Shown piece after piece: positions 59,053 to 64,000 of a DNA stretch of 64,000 bases. Where the stretch lies: the NCBI RefSeq assembly GCF_000340215.1, contig NW_006921532.1:3079337-3143336 (forward strand). The letters are read 5' to 3'. The notes below the pieces were generated by a model. It saw nothing but the letters and a program-made list of their open reading frames with translations. It was not told the origin of the DNA and searched no databases. Numbering within the stretch: position 1 is the stretch's first letter; every line of letters starts with the position of its first letter. The DNA comes from Pseudocercospora fijiensis CIRAD86 (lineage: Eukaryota; Ascomycota; Dothideomycetes; Mycosphaerellales; Mycosphaerellaceae). Both the position numbers and the translations under genes were made by a program.

Positions 59053-59480
59053 GACTTCTGTTGTTAGTGTCGCTGTGAGTGAATCAAAGCCGAATTTCGC
59101 GTATCACTCCATCTGCTGGAGCCAAATATAGGACGAGAGCTCGGTATCAACTGGCCCACTCGCAATTCTGGAAAGGACAAAGACCAAGAAACAAGCGAGC
59201 AGTGGCAGCCCAAATGCAATGTGGCGAGAAGAAGCAAGTTGGGAAACAGAGGCTTTAGTGTATCGCTTATCGACGTCCTCAAGGCCACTCTTCTTGTAGG
59301 AGCTCGCCGTAGGAAGCAACTGCCATGAGAATCCAGGTGGAGCAAGTGCGTTTCGATTGATAAGATGCGAAGTGATTGGTAAAGGGTAGAAAAGACTTCT
59401 TGATCTGATCTCGCCTATGTCTACAACACTGCACTAGAAACGTGAATTGGTAGACGCACAGAGACTTGCACATTGCGAAT
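59053..59480 (-). promoter_or_regulatory. Xanthine dehydrogenase promoter with GATA-type boxes
   Basis: The 428 bp upstream of the start contain GATAAG at 59,359-59,364 and, on the other strand, CTTATC at 59,266-59,271. Both fit the HGATAR site of nitrogen regulators of the AreA/NIT2 type. I did not find a clear CGG-N6-CCG site for UaY. The region abuts the RIP-mutated island, which starts about 430 bp from the ATG. Regulation is inferred from family knowledge. Confidence 0.45.
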
Positions 59481-60470
59481 CTTTAGCACTCTAATAACCC
59501 GATAAGCTCTAGTACGACCTTGTGAGATTTCGCTCGGCCTATTTAAAGATACTCTAAGAAGTTCTTTATAGAGTTTATCTAGTAGGATTTTATTAGGTTA
59601 GAATTAGGTAAGTATCTATTAGATAGTAAAATTATAGCAAAGCTCTACTAGAATTAGAGCTTAATTCTAAGTAGATTTTATATCCCTTTCGCCGCCTCCT
59701 AGGTTAAGTCCGAAGAACTGCTATATAAGATCTAAGCGGTCTAGTTAGTTAGACCCGCTTTATATAAATCCGCTTTATACTTATATAAGAAGTAGACTAT
59801 AATCCTAGTTCTACCTATAAACGCCGAGTAGTAATAGATTAGCTAGGGGAATAGGGGCTTAGTAGATTCTTCTAGTAATACGATATAATTTGTTAACAGT
59901 TATAGATTAGTTTTAGGATTAGCTATAGAAATTTAAAAAAAAATTAAATTAGAATTTTTTTAAAAGAATTATTACTATTATTAAAATTTTCTAGAAATTT
60001 AAAAAATTCTTCGAGTATTCTAGTAAGAAAAAAAATTCTAACTCTTTTTAAAAAAGAGATTCTAAAAAAGACTTATATTAGCGACTATAAGAAGGGTTGT
60101 GTTAGTAGGTAGATAGGGTAGTAGTAGATATAGTAGTATTCGATAAGGATCTAGGAGGAGAGGGAGGAAGGTAGGAGAGTTAGCCTAACGCTAAGCGCTA
60201 AGACCTGCCTAAGGCATTAAGACCCTAGCTTTACTCGGCCTAGTTATATGCTAATTACGTGTAGCCTCTTTAGCCCTAATAGCGACCTACTATCGTGTAA
60301 CTAGACCTTTTGTGTAATACTCTGCCTCTCTTTAGGCTCGTAGTTGTGAAGAATTAAGCTACGTAAAGGTAAATAGGGATTATATTACGACCGAGTATAC
60401 GTAATATACTAGCGCTAAACTAGATATATCCTAGTTTACTTAGCGGAGAGATAATGCAAGAATAGTACAG
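59481..60470. mobile_element. RIP-mutated repeat island with solo LTR
   Basis: About 1 kb with the TpA-rich, CpA-poor texture of the left repeat block lies between normal genic stretches. A very AT-rich part (about 59,930-60,065) precedes the solo LTR. I cannot name the host repeat. It is bounded on the right by a 7-bp microsatellite. Confidence 0.7.
60086..60281 (-). repeat. Solo LTR of the B/C chromovirus family
   Basis: This is a 196-bp inverted copy of the LTR at 14,556-14,752. It is flanked by a perfect 5-bp target duplication, GCGAC (60,081-60,085 and 60,282-60,286), which shows a normal insertion followed by LTR-LTR recombination. The ends read TATAAG...CTAATA after CA-to-TA change. 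Confidence 0.9.
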
Positions 60471-60549
60471 ATAGAAGGTAGAAGGTAGAATGTAGAAGGT
60501 AGAAGGTAGAAGGTAGAAGGTAGAAGGTAGAAGGTAGAAGGTAGAAGGT
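60471..60549. repeat. Microsatellite (AGGTAGA)n
   Basis: About eleven copies of a 7-bp unit, AGGTAGA, with one variant unit, sit exactly at the edge where RIP-mutated DNA passes into normal DNA. Confidence 0.9.
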
Positions 60550-61416
60550 CCATGCAAGCCTACAAAGCGGGGCGCCTGAATGGAGGTAGACAATATTCTA
60601 CTATGTAAGTGGGTTTCGCTGTCCGATGGCGAGCCAGCCCGTTCGAGTTGCTGCAGAGCATGTCGGAGGGCGCCGCTCAAGCACAAGCACCGGCAAGCAT
60701 GGCATGACCGATGTTTCTGACTTGAGAACTTGGATCGTTTGTGGGCGCATGCGCGACAAGCGACGACCTGAACAAACGTACCTAGTAGCAGCAATCAACG
60801 CGATGAAGTTTCATGGACTCTCGGAGCCTTGGCCTCTCCGCCAATGCCAAGGCTCACCGCCAGATCCTCTGCTTTTTGTTCTATCCTATGGCATAATTGC
60901 AGTGGAAGCACTGGATGCAATCAACATCTTTCCTACTGCTGTTGCACAGGAACATCCATTGCTCGCTGCTCTGGCCTGCGCAAACATTCCGAGACATTTG
61001 CTCGACTGTCAGGTGAGCGATGAACTCCGCTAACTACTGCAGGTACGGGCGAACACGTCAGACGCAGGCAAGCTTCGAGTCTTCTGGCCATATGAGCGTG
61101 CTGCGCTACTACCCTACCTTCCGTACCGTCAACCAAATGCTGGTACCATGGCTCCCGAGCCACTGAGCACTCGTGCTCGACCACCAACCGTCCGGACCGC
61201 TGCGTTAGAGGCCTTGAGGGTCAGCTCTGTTGTATGACCAACGAAGTCGGACCAAGCTATCAGGCTCCACTGCCGGCCAGGAGGGGTATAGGACGATGCG
61301 CCTTTGGCTCCAGCATTTTGTGACTTTCGTGTTGTCGACTCGCAGCAGCTTGATCTTCGTTGTCATCAACAGGCCAACCAAGCGGCCCTGCCTTTCTTCC
61401 ACGAGCAATCGAAGTC
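60550..61416. other. Spacer upstream of BLOC-1 subunit gene
   Basis: About 870 bp of normal composition. A 135-codon + strand ORF (60,626-61,033) has an ATG but resembles nothing and is not called. The downstream gene might have an unseen 5' exon here. Confidence 0.4.
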
Positions 61417-61821
61417 ATGACATCGACGTCATCATCTCTCTCTTCCACGGCGGTGGCAAGTGACAGCTCGAGAGTTCAAGAAGAGGCCCGAGCTGCGGTT
61501 CTTGCGTCTCTGGAGTCCGCGGGATCGAACTATGACACTCAATTTCAACGCCGCGCGAAGGACATCCATGCGAACGCCAGCAATATCGCGAAACAAGAAG
61601 CCGAGGTGAAGAAACAGGCTGCTACGCTTGCCAAAGAAAGTGCGAAGTGGCAGAAGGAACTCGATCAGGCTACGAAAGGAGTGAAAGAATTTGGGGACGT
61701 CCAGAACTGGGCAGAGATGATGGAACGGGACCTGCTTGTCTTGGAAGAGACATTACGACTGGCCGAAGGTGGCGATAGCATCGAAAGTGCCAGCGGTGGG
61801 AGTTCGTGGACCATGCATTAA
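61417..61821 (+). CDS. BLOC-1 subunit 1 (GCN5L1/BLOS1 family)
   Basis: The frame from ATG 61,417 gives 134 residues. A Ser/Thr-rich start is followed by one long coiled coil (about 20-115). The ends of the coil match the family: KQAATLAKESAKWQKELDQ, then VKEFGDVQNWAEMMERDL and LEETLRLAEG. In animals BLOS1 helps build lysosome-related organelles and acts in endosomal and lysosomal positioning; in yeast the reduced BLOC-1 works in endosomal Rab control. The open frame extends upstream to a TTG codon without an ATG, so an additional 5' exon cannot be excluded. Length is close to the usual 120-150 residues. Confidence 0.82.
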   Translation: MTSTSSSLSSTAVASDSSRVQEEARAAVLASLESAGSNYDTQFQRRAKDIHANASNIAKQEAEVKKQAATLAKESAKWQKELDQATKGVKEFGDVQNWAEMMERDLLVLEETLRLAEGGDSIESASGGSSWTMH

Positions 61822-63400
61822 ATCGTTGCAGCAGCGCGATCTCGGGAATTGTCGATGCGAAAGATGTCCCGTTTTGAAAGTCCGGCGGGTGTTCGTATGC
61901 TGAATGTCAAGACCAGGTCAGGACTGGACCCAATTGATCATCTCCGAGCAAGCGAAAGGTGGCTAGAGAGGTCATTTGACCGATAGCAGCTACGAAATTC
62001 TGCATCATCAATGGACGGAACACAGCTAGCCTTGCCAGTGCCAAAAGCCGTAAAATCATGCCGTGAGCATAGCTTGCGATGCTTTGCCTCAATCTAGATT
62101 CACCATAGCAAGTTTGTAGGCCTTGAGCGTCGAGCAGCCCGGCATTTTATTCTTGGCGATAAAAGAGATCCCAACAGTCTCCAGCGCTGTGGTTATGCAT
62201 CATGCATTGTTCCGTTTGTGGCAATCGCCGTCTAACGCAGGTATTGCGCGAGAGATTTAAGTTAGGTGTGCAATCTTGCCACCAAACTTACTAATTATCT
62301 TCATCAGGACAGCGGCTGGCTCAGTGAAAGGATCTACTTCCATGCCTCCAATGCAATCCCCGAACTTTGTCATGTGATAATTATTAAGTGTCCTGCGCGG
62401 CAGCAGTGGCGATCCATTTTGGTCTCCTGGATGCCGTTCCAGAGATGACTGGCTCAGTAGTAGTGGGCTAAGCTCTGTCTATCATAGTCAGGCCAGGTTG
62501 CTGACTCTCCTGCATGACAAGTGAGAAGAAGTATGGGCTTGGCTGAGACTCCACGAGCGCTACAAAACGCTGGATTCATCCTCAAACGAAGCAAAGCAGT
62601 GTATCAATAGCTAGTTACTGGCATCTACGCTGTCATGATGCCGGAGCTGTGCAAGGGCAGGAGATGAGTGATGCAGCAACTCTAATAGATGCGGCGCAAG
62701 GCCAGCAGGCCCGCTTCATCTCAGACTCAGAGGATCTTGGAGACCTTCGCGATTGAACAGCAGCGAATCAAAAGGCGCTCTTGCTTGTCGATAGCCGCCA
62801 CTCCGTCATTTGTGGTGCAGTAGGTGTTGTTGTACGCGATTGTCCGTCCGAAAGCGCGCTTCGCAGCTTGGTGAGGTAAGTAGAATAGGTTGAAAAGTGG
62901 TGTCAGACGCTTTCCGAAGGAGGAGGGATGATAGTTCCTCACACAACGATGCCCAAATCGCGCGTGCATCTTGCGTGGAGATATAATGTGGTTTGCGCAA
63001 TCGCAATCGCAGACGGATGTGGAAGGGGTTCCAAGCATGCATCGATCCTGTCGCCATCCTCACCACTAGCTGCCAATAGTACAGTACACATAGCCCTTGC
63101 TGCATTGGGAGAGCTCGTTAGTCATGCATGGCGGGTGGCCGTGTGCGTGTCGAGTTGCAGAGGGCGATTGACGCAGGAACAAAGCTTGCGCACGCCTGCG
63201 TCCTGACACTATCCAGTCTCCATTATTATTATTCCCATGCACCCAGTGATGCAGCGCGGCTCACCCCCGTCTCTTCCCCGAGCCCCAGCTACCCACCCGA
63301 GCCCTAGCATAACCCGAGATTTCGAATCGGCTGTTCCATACAAAATCGCGTATAGAAGCGATAATCGCGTCCCTGCAGGCCCCGCTAGCCGGGCAACTAA
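61822..63400. other. Intergenic, 1.6 kb without recognised features
   Basis: Base composition is normal, with only short overlapping ORFs on both strands. I found no protein likeness, tRNA or repeat. It may hold the 3' UTR of the BLOC-1 gene and noncoding DNA next to the following repeat. Confidence 0.45.
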
Positions 63401-64000
63401 GCATAAAGCTAAATATTATTAGCAAAATAGTAGTATAGTAAAAAGTAAGGTATTATTAACGCTATTAGTACTCTATCTACTAGTTTCTAAGCGGATTACA
63501 ACCTGCCGCCTTGTAACTACGTAATATAGTATATACTAGCTTATACTAGTCTCTTAGCTACTAACTACCTAGCTATTATATATAGTACTACTATTGCTAT
63601 TAAGTAAACTAATAGTACTATTACTATAGGATATTATAATATAGAGGGCTAACTACCTACTATAATAGCTATATAGGCGATAGCTGCTAGCGGTAGTACT
63701 ATTACTAAGTAGCCTACTATTATTATTACTTATAGAACGCCGCCTACTAGTAGTTATATTTAGTATACTACCTTACCTACTATTCTTCTAACTATAGACG
63801 TTAGTTCTTACGTACTCGGAGGTCCTTAATCTCTTAGCGAAGTTAATCTAGCTTAGAAGGTAGCTACGGAGCGGTTAGAAGTAAAGACTCGACTCGTAGA
63901 CTATAGTACTCGAAGCCGCTTAGATAGTAAGTAGAGCTATAGGCTCGATTAGCCTTCTAGTAAGGATACTATTAAGTGTAGTATTAGCTCTTTACGTACT
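63401..64000. mobile_element. RIP-mutated repeat, continuing beyond window
   Basis: From about 63,400 the texture changes sharply to the TpA-rich, CpA-poor pattern of the other repeat regions and stays so to the end. The border falls just after CCGGGCAACTAAGC. No LTR copy or domain is readable in these 600 bp, so the family is unknown. Confidence 0.65.

Noticed and set aside
60626..61033. 135-codon + strand ORF before the BLOC-1 subunit gene
   Set aside because: No recognisable motif and no splice link to the downstream frame.

Overview
This 64-kb window comes from a filamentous ascomycete chromosome (Pezizomycotina; Dothideomycetes is my best guess). The evidence is short 47-196 bp introns with GT...AG ends and CTNAC-like branch sites, a fungal gene set (BUD32, REX3, ATP1, NOP16, RIB1, SMT3/SUMO, MATE, xanthine dehydrogenase) and repeats carrying the mark of repeat-induced point mutation (RIP). 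About two thirds is ordinary gene-dense DNA. The left third and two small islands on the right are dead repeats.

Left repeat block (1 to about 23.6 kb). CpA/TpG is almost gone and replaced by TpA, while CpG survives. Stops inside the old reading frames are nearly all TAG or TAA at former CAG/CAA/TGG codons. Three Ty3/gypsy chromoviruses can be read through these lesions. Element A (1 to about 6.35 kb) has protease, RT, RNase H, integrase and chromodomain. Element B (11.4-14.555 kb plus 21.664-22.921 kb) lacks its 5' part. Element C (14,556-21,658) is full length, has two 197-bp LTRs, and is nested inside B with a CTAAG target duplication. Between A and B, at about 7.0-11.4 kb, lies a long RIP-killed coding region that I cannot assign to any family. 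The block ends in a degenerate 169-bp duplication whose outer copy is much less mutated.

Gene block (24.0-59.1 kb). In order: BUD32 kinase (-), a disordered Ser-rich protein (-), REX3 exonuclease (-), ROG1-type lipase (+), ATP1 F1-ATPase alpha (-, 11 exons), MPO1-like dioxygenase (+), NOP16 (-), ZIP zinc transporter (+), an unknown proline-rich protein (-), RIB1 GTP cyclohydrolase II (-), nucleoside hydrolase (-), SUMO (+), an unknown single-TM protein (-), a MATE transporter (+), a secreted agmatinase-family enzyme (+) and xanthine dehydrogenase (-). There is no secondary-metabolite or defence cluster. Nucleoside hydrolase, xanthine dehydrogenase and agmatinase all serve purine or nitrogen catabolism, but they are spread over 16 kb, so a functional cluster is only a weak inference.

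Right end (59.5-64 kb). A RIP-mutated island with a solo LTR of the B/C family (5-bp duplication GCGAC) lies upstream of xanthine dehydrogenase. A small BLOC-1 subunit gene follows, then about 1.6 kb without recognisable genes, then another RIP-mutated repeat that runs off the window.

The most unusual signals are a 6-nt microexon (with 18- and 16-nt neighbours) in ATP1, a possible 2-nt microexon needed to keep the agmatinase in frame, a likely homopolymer frameshift near the NOP16 C-terminus, and the unidentified 4-kb RIP-killed coding region.
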